Shown here piece by piece: positions 26,601-37,400 of a DNA stretch of 64,000 nucleotides. Location: positions 524,201-588,200 of the forward strand of contig WELB01000057.1 of assembly GCA_009602725.1 (NCBI GenBank). The letters run 5' to 3'. The first letter of the stretch is position 1. Every line of letters starts with the position of its first letter. Source of the stretch: Spirogloea muscicola (lineage: Eukaryota > Streptophyta > Zygnematophyceae > Spirogloeales > Spirogloeaceae). The notes beneath the pieces are model-generated. The model had not been told where the DNA came from, searched no databases, and saw nothing but the letters and a program-made list of their open reading frames with translations. The position numbers and the translations under genes are program-made.

Positions 26601-28531
26601 TGGATCGAGAAGTCAAGGAGTCAGCATGCTTCCTGCTAGTAGTTCATGCAAGTCCATGCTGTACTTTGAAATCAGGAGCCCACATTTCTTGGTTCTGGTT
26701 AGATGCTACTTACCACTTTATTTCCTGCTCTATTGAAAGTAGAACCTCGTCATAAAAGTGCGGAAGGAAGTGCACAAATTGCAAGGGGGGCTTCCTGCCG
26801 TCGTCCTCGACTTCAGGCACGGAGCTAGGTGCTGGCTGGTCAACTTCCTCCCACAGTCGTTTCAGAGGCTTCACCCTTGCCCGAGTGTACTGCTGCTCAA
26901 GTGAGTCGTACCGACCAATTGCCATCAAGATGTCTCTCAGAGACTGTGTTGTATCAGCCTGCAGAAGGAAGCACTAAACTGAAGTCACTGGCAACAAATG
27001 GTGTGTATGAGTGACCTTCAAGGGAGAAACAAGGCCTCAATGCACTCTCAGTGAGACATGAATGGTGGACTAAGGGCTAGGCCACGAGATTGGCCTTGTA
27101 CCTTCTTCTGAGCCAGTGCCTCTGACAGTCGAGGCTGCACCATCTGCTCCAGTCTGTCTTCTAGGACAGCCAGCTGCCTCTTCATGTCTGCAAATTCTGG
27201 CACCTGCTCTTCCCAGCCAGACAAATATCAGGCAACAACGAGCTGAGTGAAGCCAAGCGCCGGTTAAGTATGTGATAAGCGTGATAAATGGCCAATCGTG
27301 GAGGTATCTTCATGAGCAACTCAATGCTTTGAACAGATTCAGAGTAAGCAGGCTTTGTGCGAAAGCCCGCAGGCTTGAGGGTCTGCAGGCTCACACCTCT
27401 CGGACAACAGCCAGGCAGCGTCGCATAGAAGCTAGAGTCTCTGCAACACGTGGCAGATCGCCACTTGCAAAGACCTCCTCGACTTCGGCACTCAACTTCG
27501 TCAAGCCAGCCGCATCCTGCCAAGCACGTCATTTCAAACTTATCATGTAAGCTTGGCTGAAGAGACAATGCAATACTCAGGCCCTGCCAGGAGTCCACAG
27601 GAGCATGGCACAGCATTTTGCGGTGAGCGCTTGAGCTGGACATACCAGCGCAAAAACAAGAGGGCAGATGATGGACCAACCTGCAGGGTATCGCGTGCCG
27701 CCTCCATGCGCTGCTTGATGGTGTCCACCCGTGCCAAGGCAGCCACTGACTGTGCAGACGAACCCTCTGCCTACTAGGCAAAGTATGCGTCTCAGTGGAT
27801 GAGGTGACAGATGCTCGGTTCATCAATGCAAGTGCATGGACTGGCTTCTCAGCACACCAGAGTCTGACCAGACCACGTTCCAGCCTAAAACTCGTCCTTA
27901 ACAGCCAATGAGATCCAGAAGCACGAGGCGAGCAGGCAGTGAAGGACCTGTTAACAACTTCTACTACAGCTGTCCACTACAAAGGCCTCAGCACTGGAAG
28001 GGCTCACGAGCGGCACGTCTGCTGAAGAATTGGCCCGTTCCTGGAGCACTATGTCCAGGTCAAGTTGCCTTTGCTAACCTGCTCCAACCGTTGAAGGATG
28101 CCTCCAACAGTGCTACGCAGGCCATGAGCATCGTCGCGCACGCGGTTGGTGTCGCGAACCGCGCGCGGGATCCGAAGCAGCGCGCTGCCGCTGAGCTCTT
28201 CCAAGCTGGAAGCAATGTCCTCTGAGGCTCCGGGCAGCGCGACCCCAGCGCCAGACGTCAGCACGGGCTGATCAGGGGGCCGCCAGGCACAAGAAGACAT
28301 ACAGTACACCGACCAGGCGTCATGGCAGTCCTGGCCCGTCCTCCAAGCATGCGGAGGTCTGCAGGCATGGCTGGGCCGGCAGCGCCGACCTGCCAGCAGC
28401 TGGAGCTTGATCTCGAGCTCCGCGAGGTACTTGTCGGCCGCATCGTCGGGCGGCTGCGCCGCGCAGGCGGCGTTGAGCCACGCCCGCGCGTCGAAGCGCT
28501 CCTCCGAGAAGGCGGCGAGGTCCACCAACAT
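23627..28531 (-). CDS. COG7: Conserved oligomeric Golgi complex subunit 7
   Basis: This is a multi-exon minus-strand gene. The first exon starts at 28531 with MLVDLAAFSEERFDARAWLN, matching the start of COG7 proteins, and continues with DKYLAELEIKLQLL. The next exon has EELSGSALLRIPRAVRD. Middle exons include ARVDTIKQRMEAARDTLQ (about 27.7 kb), a PRVAETLASMRRCLAVV-like block (27.4 kb) and YDSLEQQYTRARVKPLKRLW (26.9 kb). The C-terminal exons are strongly conserved: FSAYRLPYITAIGEYLLTLP, FFATEWMFKV, then AEGATALYIEQLRAIAALSE and QLAADIEYLCNVLAALSM, ending in LDLPTVRLVCKMR and a stop at 23627. COG7 belongs to lobe B of the COG tether for retrograde transport within the Golgi. Not every exon border was resolved, but both ends and the order agree with a complete gene. 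Confidence 0.9.
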
Positions 28532-28639
28532 CGCGCCGACGCCGGCGCCGACGCGATCTGCAAGCTGAAGGCGGGACGGTGTTGACACTTGTTTACATCT
28601 CTCGCCTCACGCTCGGAGCTTCTCAAAGTGATTACCCTA

Positions 28640-28965
28640 CCGGGAAAGCTTTGGCAAAATCCGGCCCCTCCTGAATTTGTGCATTCATTTGGGCTGGCCT
28701 CTCACAGTCACCAGTCAATTTATAAGCGCTTTTCTCTTTTGGCAAAGCGCTTTCTGGCCCCTTCGGACCTTGTCAAATCCTTCTCGGGCTGGCTGTTCAC
28801 TGCCTTTGCCCCCTTTGGGAGAGCCCCTTTCTTTCTTGAGAGAGAAGGCGCGCGGAGCGCATAAAATGAAAGGGAGGCCAATTCAAGCCAATACTTTGTT
28901 CAGGCCGAATCTAGTGCAGAATGAAGACGGCTACATTAAACGATGCCCTATGCTGAGGTGTCTAA
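28640..28965 (+). mobile_element. Stacked repeat tails: two stem-loops then a GGCGCGCGG block
   Basis: A hairpin-like GGGCTGGCCTCTCACAG lies at about 28691 and a second GGGCTGG...TGCC at 28787, each preceded by the tail's 'cccct...tttgt' lead-in. From about 28843 the block GAAGGCGCGCGGAGCGCAT begins, followed by AAAGGGAGGCCAATTCAAGC. These are 3' tails without protein sequence, so they are very short, 5'-truncated insertions. Confidence 0.65.
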
Positions 28966-29062
28966 AGGACAACGTGTGTTTAAGTGATGGAGGGCCTGTG
29001 TGGCCAAGTACAAAGGCAAGCACATTGACTTATGTACATAACCTGCTGCTAAGCTGACCCGC

Positions 29063-29370
29063 TCAGTAACCACGAGTCAGCACATAGAGGTCGCTAACTG
29101 ATGCCCGAATACCGGACGGCAATTGACAAGCTCTTGTGCCACCAGCTAAGGCTCGACCAGCTTTCTGATGCAACGTATGAGCCTGAGCTCGGTGCAGACA
29201 GACTGACACTCGACGTCGCAAGAACGACAAGTAGGCTGCCGGCATGCCCATCTGGGCTGGAGCATGACCTCACGTCGAGCATATCTTAGACTTGCAATAT
29301 CCTCAAGTAGGGTATGGAAGCGAAGACCCACGCAGCCGAAAGTTTTAACTGTAAGGTAACAGGGTGACAT
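29063..29370 (-). mobile_element. Retroelement C-terminal fragment, subfamily ending SDLYVLTRGY
   Basis: On the minus strand the order is TFGCVGLRFHTLLEDIAS, then YLSFLRRRVSVCLHRAQ, a degraded RAGRAL stretch and the end VSDLYVLTRGY at about 29066. It is an inverted partner of the copy at 29720-30095. Confidence 0.7.
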
Positions 29371-29720
29371 TAGTACCCACGGGTGAGCACATACAAATCC
29401 AACAAGCTAACTTGGGGAGCCGGAGCGCCGCCATGGAAGCCGGTGGCGTGATTTAGAGCGCGCCCTGCATGCTGATGAATAGACAGAGCTTGCGAGCCCT
29501 GCAAACAAAGCGAAATCCGCATTCCGCAGGCAAGTAATGCCTGCGGAATGTTTGTGTGGCCCAAGCTGCCCCCCCCCGACTTCGACAATGCGTGTCAACC
29601 AGTCGGGCCAGATGCTGGATGAGGGAAGACCATGCCATAGCCACCGTGACTATCGGTAGCGCACTGATACAAGTGGTCTCCTTGGGGGTGGTCCTTGTAG
29701 TGCCTCTTCTTTTTGCTCTC
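29370..29720 (-). mobile_element. Retroelement fragment of the SRGG...RRHYLPA subfamily
   Basis: On the minus strand it encodes LIQHLARLVDTHCRSRGG, a frame break, HQHAGRALNHATGFHGG, and ends in VSLLDLYVLTRGY next to 'gtgggtactaatgtcaccc'. That last stretch (about 29367) is another empty version of the Tigger target site. The copy at 55715-56145 is its closest relative here. Confidence 0.65.
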
Positions 29721-30095
29721 TGCGCTGGACGTTGCCCAGCCAGACACGGTTGACGTGGGTGCTCCAGCCTTCCTCTGGTGCGATCAGCTCCTGCCAGCTG
29801 CAGTTGACACCTTCGGCTGTCTGGGTCCGCGTTTCCACACCCTCCTCCACAACATTGCCAATCCAGGCTACACACGACGTGCAGATGTGTTCCCGGCTGA
29901 GATGTGCTTGCCAGCTGCATATCTGTCTTTCTTGCGACGACGAGTTTCGGCCTGTTTGCAGCGTGCCCAGGCTAATGCCTTGCACCAGAAAGCTGGGCGA
30001 GCTCTAGTTGGTGGCAGAAGGGCTTCTTATCTGACATCTAGTATTCAGGCATCTATTAGCGACCACTATGTTTTGACCCGCGGTTACTGAGCGGG
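29720..30095 (+). mobile_element. Retroelement C-terminal fragment, open frame to LTRGY stop
   Basis: On the plus strand about 125 uninterrupted codons run through AAVDTFGCLGPRFHTLLHNI, CLPAAYLSFLRRRVSACLQ, ANALHQKAGRALVGG and ASISDHYVLTRGY, then TGA at about 30088. It mirrors the minus-strand copy at 29063-29370, giving an inverted pair around a spacer. Confidence 0.7.
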
Positions 30096-30099
30096 TCAT

Positions 30100-31125
30100 T
30101 CTGCTGTAGGTTATGTAGGTCTTAGATGTGCTTGCCTTTGTACTTGGCCATTTGGCCTTCGTTTGTTTCAAATACACGAATCTGCCTAAAGAGTAAGGAA
30201 GTGGCTCTTCCAAAGGGGGCAAGGGCTGTGAACAGCTAGCCCGTAAAGATTTGACAAGGTCCGAAGGGGTCAAAAGCGCACTGACTCAGTGCTTGCCCAG
30301 TAGGATGAGTTACTTAAGTAACCACGAGCGAGAGGCCAGCCCGAAGGACTGAACAAGGTTGCATCCAGGGCGGACGCCGACAAATTAGCAGCAGCCCTTT
30401 TTTTAAAAAAAAATTACGGCAATGGCTGTGAGAAGCCAGCCCAAAGGAATGTACAAGATTTGAAAGGGCCGGATGACGCAGAAAGCAGGATAATAGCAAT
30501 GTCAGCAAGTGGGCACTCAATAGCCTCTAATCAGCAAGTGCGGGCGGAGAAGATGCTGATCCAACATGGGGTGACCGCTGTAGCCGGCCTCCCAACTGTT
30601 GTCGAGGTCCGACGAGCGATGAAAGAGAAGGTGATGCTATTATTATCTACGTTTCAATGTTGGGTGAACGTTGTCAAGGAATTCCAGAGAGATGTTCTGA
30701 CTGATGCTTAACTTCTACTCAAACGTTCTTGAGCTGCTGTTACGTTCCACCGTTTGGGAGTGCAAACAGCGCCGGTGACTCTAAAGTACCGTGTGTGTAG
30801 CTGCCGTCGGGAGTAGCAAACGGCACCGGTAACTCCACTCCACTACACCCGTGTCTGTAGTTAAGTACGGTACGAGGCCCCGGGCCTCGTGCCGCGTGCG
30901 CACCGCCCAAGTTGGGCCAGCTCGGCGTGGGCCCGTCCTGAAGTCGTACTTTCGTGCGGCGCGCATTGAAGAGCGAAGTAGTGTCGGTATGCTCCCGCGC
31001 CCCAGTGTGACGCGCATGTGACGCGCGCGTGACGCACGAGTGACGCGCGTGTGAAGAACGGGTGACGCGCGTGGCGGACGCGAGGTAAGACGCGCCTGCA
31101 GGCGCGATGTGACGCAGATGTGGTG
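30100..31125. other. Repeat-derived region with hairpin tails
   Basis: Stem-loop tails in minus orientation lie at about 30195-30245 (GGGCTGTGAACAGCTAGCCC) and 30418-30445 (a shorter GGCTGTGAGAAGCCAGCC form). A run of 'gtgacgcgc' motifs occurs at about 31008-31085. No recognised host gene is present. Confidence 0.55.
31005..31085. repeat. Short tandem array of GTGACGCGC-like units
   Basis: At least six imperfect 'gtgacgcgc(a/g)tgt' units of about 10-13 bp are visible. Related units (tgacgcgcctgcaacg, tgtcacgcgcagg) reappear near 31750-31800. The array flanks a retroelement fragment. Confidence 0.65.
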
Positions 31126-31129
31126 ACTG

Positions 31130-31680
31130 CAGATTGCGTTCGACTCCGCCAAGCCCGCCAAGTCAGCGACGCTCGCCGGGCACGCGGTCGCTTTGGCGGC
31201 TCGGAGTAAGGCGCACAAGTACGCTGACCACCCTCCAGGCGATGTCTTCGCGGCCCTGGCCATTGACGTTCACGGGGCCTTCGGCAGTGGCTGGTTGGAT
31301 TCCCTCCAGCGGCTTGCCCGGCAGGCCATCGGGCGGCGGCCGGGTCAGCCAGGCTTCAATGCTGCCGGCTCCTCGCCCAGGTATTTCGTATGAGGCTGGC
31401 GGTCTCGTTCCAGCACTCTTTGGCTCACACAGTCCACACGCGCGCTGGCCCCGCCATGGCTGCTGCCTCAGGGTCTCGGCGGAGTGCCGCTTTTCCTGCT
31501 TCGAGTTATTCTGATATGCGGTTGCTCACTCGTGGATAGGAGCTGCATCGTTCCGTGTCTTGGTGTGTAGTTTTGTCTTTCCGGGCACCGTTTTGTGGCC
31601 TTTGAGGCCTGCGGACTGGCTTTTCTGGGCTGGCTTTGCTAGCCCTTCTTTTCTCAGGGAGCGCCATTTCCCCGATGTGA
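31130..31680 (+). mobile_element. Retroelement C-terminal fragment with stem-loop tail
   Basis: On the plus strand it encodes GHAVALAARSKAHKYADHPP, then FAALAIDVHGAFGSGW and GRRPGQPGFNAAGS. After a frame change it continues through FRMRLAVSFQHSLAH-like text to YSDMRLLTRG with a stop near 31539. The hairpin GGGCTGGCTTTGCTAGCCC follows at 31627-31645, about 90 bp after the stop. It is broken. Confidence 0.65.
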
Positions 31681-31689
31681 CGCCCAGGC

Positions 31690-34073
31690 GCGCCGCTTCT
31701 GGAGGAGGAGCTGCTCGGCCGGTTCTCACGGATCTGTTCCCGTACTCATTGTGACGCGCATATGACGTCGTGACGCGCCTGCAACGTGGTGTCACGCGCA
31801 GGGCGCGCCGCTTCCAGACGGGAAGCCGCTTGGCCGGTTTTCACGAAGCTGATCTCGCACTAGTATCTCCTCGTCCGACCCGCCTGCCCGCCTTCTTGAA
31901 GGCGGGCCTTGAAGCGAGCCTTCAGAGACCCCTGGGGAGGGTGGCACATGAAGCACCACTGAGACCAGACTCGGGGAGAACTTCGGTCCAGATCAGTGAG
32001 GCCCACGAGAGAGAGAGAGGCACAGCCCTGCTGCTGCCTGCTGCCGCAACCCGTCGACGCAGTGCTGCTGCCTGCTGCTGCAGCCCGTAGCTGCAGCCCG
32101 TCACTGCGGATCTTCACCGGCTCTTCTGTGAGAAGTCTGTGGCTGCTCTCGTTGGAAGACAGTTGCTGGCTTATGCGCAAGAGATGAGTCGCCGTCTTCT
32201 GGCGGCGCCTCAGGGCAAGGTACTCCGCTGCGTTGTGGATGTGGTGCTTCACTGTGCTGGGAATTCGCTGCTACACCCCCAGTGACCAATCCCTAACGAC
32301 GTTCTGACCGCTGACTGTGTGTATTGGGGTTGGGTTCGTCACAGCAAGCGACCCAGTGGCATTGAGGCTGGGCTGCCCTCCTTCCTGGCCTTGGCGTCAA
32401 TTAATGGCATGCCTGGCAAGTCACGGATGAAGGAGTCGTTACCAGAGTAGGCATGCGGTGCGCATGGATTACAAAGGGAGGCCAAATGAAGCCGAGTGCA
32501 CAGTCCAGGCTAAAGCAAGTGCAGAGGATGAGGCTACAGAAAGCGTAAGGAGGGAAGTAAGCTTCTCTTGAAAGGGCCGATTCTTTGAAAGGCCAGCCCA
32601 CGGAGAACATATTTCCTTCTCGGTTTACTGCCAGGCCAGCCATTGAAGAGAGAAGGCGCGCGGTGCTTATGAATTTGAAATGGAGACCGAACATAAGCCA
32701 AATTGAAGATGGACAACGTCAAGGGGGAAGCCCACTAAGATACACTCTTCAGTAGAGGGTGATGGCTGTGATTGGCCAGCCCAGAAACCCCTTGAACAAA
32801 GTTCGAAGGGGCCAGATAAGCGCCAAAGCACACGGTGACGCAAGTGGCCACTGCTGCTCAATAACCCCTCTTGAGCAGCCGCAGGTCAGAGAAGTTGTCT
32901 CTGGGTAGCGGGTCCTCAAGAAGCGATGGGCGATGCGAGGGTGCTGTTCCAGCAACTAAGAGCGCTTGCACCCAGTTTCTCTGACCTGAAGCTGCGAAGC
33001 TGCTTAGCAGGGGTTACTGTGTTCTACGTAGCTGCTTAGCTCCTTCTTGTGCTTGTCTTTCTTAGTGCTTCCCCTGGCCCCTTCTCGTCCTTTGTTCATT
33101 CTTCTTTGGGCTGGCTTTTTCCAGCCCCTGTCCTCAATGGGCGAGCCCTTCCCGCTTGACAAGTGAGAGAAGGCGCGCGGTGCGCATGACATGAAAGGGT
33201 GGCCACTTCAAGCCAGTACGCTGTTCATGGAGAAGTGCAAGTGGAGAAGATCCTCTTTCACGAGGAGCCCCAGTGGCTGAGATACGGCCAGCCCATGAGA
33301 ACAGCGGGAGCCCACGATCAAGCGGGGGTAGTAAGCCGGGCCGCGACGTTGGGGGGAGCATTGATTGGGCGGAGAGCTCCCAGCGCTGTGGCGGGCCGCG
33401 CCTCCGCTGCCGTACGGGCACGTGATGCGCGGAGGGCAGAGGTGCCACGCGGCACAGCACGCGCCGCCGGATGGGCATCGTACTACACAAGTGCGGGCCC
33501 CGCTGTCGGCCGGGGGGGGGTAGGTGGGGCTGCCCAAATCCCCGGAAAAGGGAAGTGGCCGTAGCACGGTACGACGGTAGCCCGTCGTCAGCTTTGGCCC
33601 TTTTCGGCGCGCCGCTAGCCAGTGGCGCGCGCGCGCCCCCACTCGGCCCGGCCCCTTTTCCCCCGCCCTTTTAGCTTGTCAGATTTGTTTGTGCTCACCC
33701 GTGGGCACCAATGTCCACTGTTTTTGGGCTGGGCTTTGGCAAGCCCCTCTTCTCTGTGGGCGCGCACTTTCTTCACCTTAGGCACCTTAGGTTAGGTGTC
33801 CGTATTATGTAGCCTTGTTTAGTCTGCACTAGACTCTGCCTGAACAATACATTGGCTTGGAATTGGCCTTGCCTTTCACTTCATGCGCCCCGCGCGCCTT
33901 CTCGCTTTCAGTCACCTTAGCGCACTTTTAGCCACCTTAGGACAGTGCTTCGATTCGTGAAAGCCCAGATCTTGCACTTTCGTGCCTCAGCAGTGTACTT
34001 ACTGGCTTCAAATCGGCCACCCTTCCCGGGCCCGCCACTTCAGAACGCGTCGCCGCGCCAACCCCCCACTCCC
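31690..34073. other. Repeat-rich region with several 3' tails and no recognised gene
   Basis: GGCGCGCGG-type blocks begin at about 32448, 32652, 33170 and, in reverse orientation, 33890. Stem-loop tails lie at 33000-33160 (hairpin 33108-33127), 32762-32795 in reverse, and 33715-33760. The stretch 33680-33910 reads plus-strand LVRFVCAHPW, equivalent to the LSDLFVLTRG protein end, then a hairpin, then the reversed GGCGCGCGG block, showing how both tail modules can sit on one element. The G+C-rich part 33300-33650 is unassigned. Confidence 0.55.
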
Positions 34074-34074
<1 letters not shown>

Positions 34075-34125
<51 letters not shown>

Positions 34126-34128
34126 CCT
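34075..34128. repeat. CCG trinucleotide tract
   Basis: About 17 CCG/CGC units lie upstream of the PP2C gene, with an N at 34136 just after, suggesting that the tract length is uncertain in the assembly. It is outside the chosen coding region. Confidence 0.9.
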
Positions 34129-34473
34129 GCCGACTNGGCTCGGCGGCTGCCAAGGCAAAAGCGGCTGCGGCGGGCGGCAGCCGTGCGGCTGCGGCAGCGG
34201 CCTTAGAGTCGCTGCTGGGTGCGGCACGGGAGCGGCTCCTCCATCGCCCGGACGTCGCTGCACATCTTTCCCGGCGCTCCCTCGGCGCAGGCCTGCACTG
34301 CCAAGAGCTGTGTGCTGCAGCCGATTGCCGCCTTTCCGCCGGTCCCCGTCGGCTGCGGCGTGCCATGGCGGCGCGCTGTGGCGTCGGCACTGCTGGGAAG
34401 GGGTCATTGCAGTAGACAGCAGCGCCGCACAGGTGGCAAGGACCAGCGGGAAACACTTCGCCAGGGGGACCAG

Positions 34474-37400
34474 ATGGGGTGCGTCAATGCTAAGGCTTAC
34501 GAGGACGGCCGCAGCGCGGCTGGCAGGGGTGGCGGCAACGGCATGGCCGCCGGCATGGCTCCTGCAAAGGCCCGGCCGCCGTCCGAGGTCATGGCGTCGC
34601 CGGAGATACCGCAGAAGGTGCTGGACCAGCTGATCGCGCGGCGGGAGGCGGAGAAGCTGAAGCCGACGGGCGAGCAGCAGAGCCGGCGCCTTAGCCAGTC
34701 CTTCGACGCGGGAGCACTGCCGGCCGAGGGTGCTCACCGTGGCAGCGCCCGGGGGGCGCCTGAGGTGCTCAGCAAGTCCACGACGGTGCACGTTCCTCAC
34801 GGCAATTTCTCCATACGCTTCTCGTACCTGACAAAGCGCGGATACTACCCCGAGGTGCCGGGCAAGGCCAACCAGGACTGCCTCGTCGCCACACCGTCAT
34901 TCGGCGAGGACCCCAACGACCACCTCTTTGGCGTCTTTGACGGCCATGGCGAACACGGGACGCTCTGCTCGCAGTTTGCACGCGACAGGCTGGCTGCCAA
35001 CCTCCTCGCCGACCCGCTCTTTCACGTTGACGTCGAGGAGTCATTCCATTCCGCCTTTCTCCTGGCCAATGCACAGCTGCACCGCACTGCGCACATCGAC
35101 GACTCCATGAGTGGCACGACAGGCATCGCCGTGCTTCTGCGGGGCCGCCAGCTGTACGCAGCAAATGTCGGAGATTCGCGAGCGGTGCTGGCCGAACGGC
35201 AGGGCGGGGCAGCGCCAGGCGACCCTCAGAAGCTGGTGGCTGTAAACCTGTCCTCCGACCAGACGCCGTTCCGTGCGGACGAGTGCGAGCGTGTCAAAGC
35301 CACCGGCGCCCGCGTTCTCACGCTCGACCAGGTGCCAGGCAGTAGCCTTCCATTCCCACCTTGTGCAGCCTTGACCTTGTCTACATGGAAATAATGCGTG
35401 CGGCGGCTGCAAACGACACGTGCAGCTGTGGCCGCTGGGAAGTGCACTCTGCCTAACCATTTCATTTTGCTTCTTGTCAGCTAGAGGGCCTCAAGGACCC
35501 AAAAATTCAGTCATGGGGTGAGGAGGAGGACGATGATGGTGATCCACCGCGCTTGTGGGTCCCAAACGGCATGTATCCTGGCACCGCATTCACGCGCTCA
35601 GTGGGCGACTCGGTTGCGGAACGCATCGGTGTTTCGGCGCAGCCGGAGGTGCTGGCAGTGGAGGTCACAGCAGCTCATCCGTTCTTTGTCGTAGCCTCCG
35701 ATGGTGTTTTCGAGTTCCTCTCATCGCAGGCTGTCGTGGATATGGTGTGCTTCCAACCAACGTCTTGATGTCCTACACAAAGCAACGGATCCGAGTGACG
35801 CAAGTTGGCGTCCGTACATGCTCTCAGCCATTGCTTTTCCAATGCATTCACCGATCCCTCCTATGTCATCTCTTTCTAGGCCCCCTTAGCCACGTTAGAA
35901 AAGACCATCTGGTCATGTTGTTGTTGCTGCTGCAATAAGGGTCATTGCCTGTTCTGATGATGTACCTTCAATAGATAGCTTGAGTCCTTATATGGTGCTT
36001 ATGGCCTTGAAAAGGAACTCTCATGTTGAGCTTCTTAACCAAAAAGGAAGGGATATCCAGGTACTTTGCTTACACTTCTCCGCATATGACGGGGACAGGT
36101 TGCACGTTATAGCGACCCCCATGAGGCATGCGAAGCCATTGTGGCGGAGTCATATCGCCTGTGGCTGCAGTACGAGACCCGCACTGATGACATCACCATC
36201 ATTGTTGTCCATCTTGAGGGCATCAAGGAGGTTTGCACGCTGACCACTTGGAGGCCTCCAAAGTCTGAGTCGGTACAACGGCTCTGCAGCTCTCTCCTTG
36301 GGCATCTTGATCCTTCCTGCCCCTTCTTTCTGGCTCAATTTCACTCCAGTGTTACTTATGAGAATGTGGGTTGGCTACATGCGAGTCTGTATCTGATGCC
36401 AATTGTTTCAGCAAGGCCTGCCCAGGCTGCCAGCACAAGATGCCTGATTTGGCAACCGTACCACTTGTTTGCTTCTCCTGTATGGCAGGATGGCCTTCCT
36501 GCTCTGCCGCCCATCCCACCACAGTTCCTTCAAGCAGAAGCGATCAAACAGCGCTCGCAAGATGGCCCTCGGCTCTCTGGCGGGCTCCTTGTCCCGTCGG
36601 GCGAGGCACTGCAGGCTGTGCGACGTGAGCCCAGCAAGGCCAACCGGCTGGCGACGAGTGGCGCCGTGCCCGGTGATGCGCACGACTCCATCTGGACACC
36701 TCGTGGTGACGTGCCAAAAAAGACGTCTGCTGAGAAGGTGAGATACTTGTCCTTCATTCTAGTCCTTCATTCTATTCACCGGCTGCTTGTTTTGCTGGGG
36801 TTGCACCTGCGTAACAAATTCAGCTTCGTAAGAAGAAGGGTATGTTTGTGTTCTTTCAAGAGGCAGCACTCTATGAGGTCCATGTGCTGGTGGTTTGAAG
36901 GAGTGGTTGAGTGGTGTGGCTTGCATGCAGCGTGCATACCGGCTGTGATTTTGGGTGCTTTGTGGCTTTGCTGAGCGAAGCCTGCGGTTCTGTGGCTGCG
37001 TGAATGTAAAGATTTTGTCGTACTCTTTTGTCTTGTCACTTTGATAAGACGAGCACAGCGCGTGCCCTGTTTGCGAGGCCACCCTTTCCCTGCCGGTTGA
37101 GCTTTTCAGCACGTGCTGCTCTGCTCCTGAGATGATCTCAGGTGTTCCAGTCTCGTGGAATAGACAGGGGCCCAGCGCGACTGGGCTAGGCAGGTAGAAG
37201 CAGGAGCTTGGTGATTGATGTAACCTCCTTGCTCTTGCAGGAGATGCTGGAGCAGAGCCTTGGGGGCAACTTCCTCTTCCAGCACTTGAGTGAGAAGCAG
37301 AAAGACCTGCTACTGGAGCACATGGAGCGCACTGTTGTGAATGCCGGCGACATCCTTGGCCAGCAGGTGAACTCTTGAGTATATGCACCCCTGTGATCAT

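Noticed and set aside
31005-31085. Possible CRISPR-like array of GTGACGCGC units
   Set aside because: Units are about 10 bp, contiguous and without unique spacers, so it is a short tandem repeat in a eukaryotic genome.
33208-33642. Possible gene in the G+C-rich stretch, minus strand
   Set aside because: The frame has no recognisable domain and is surrounded by repeat tails.
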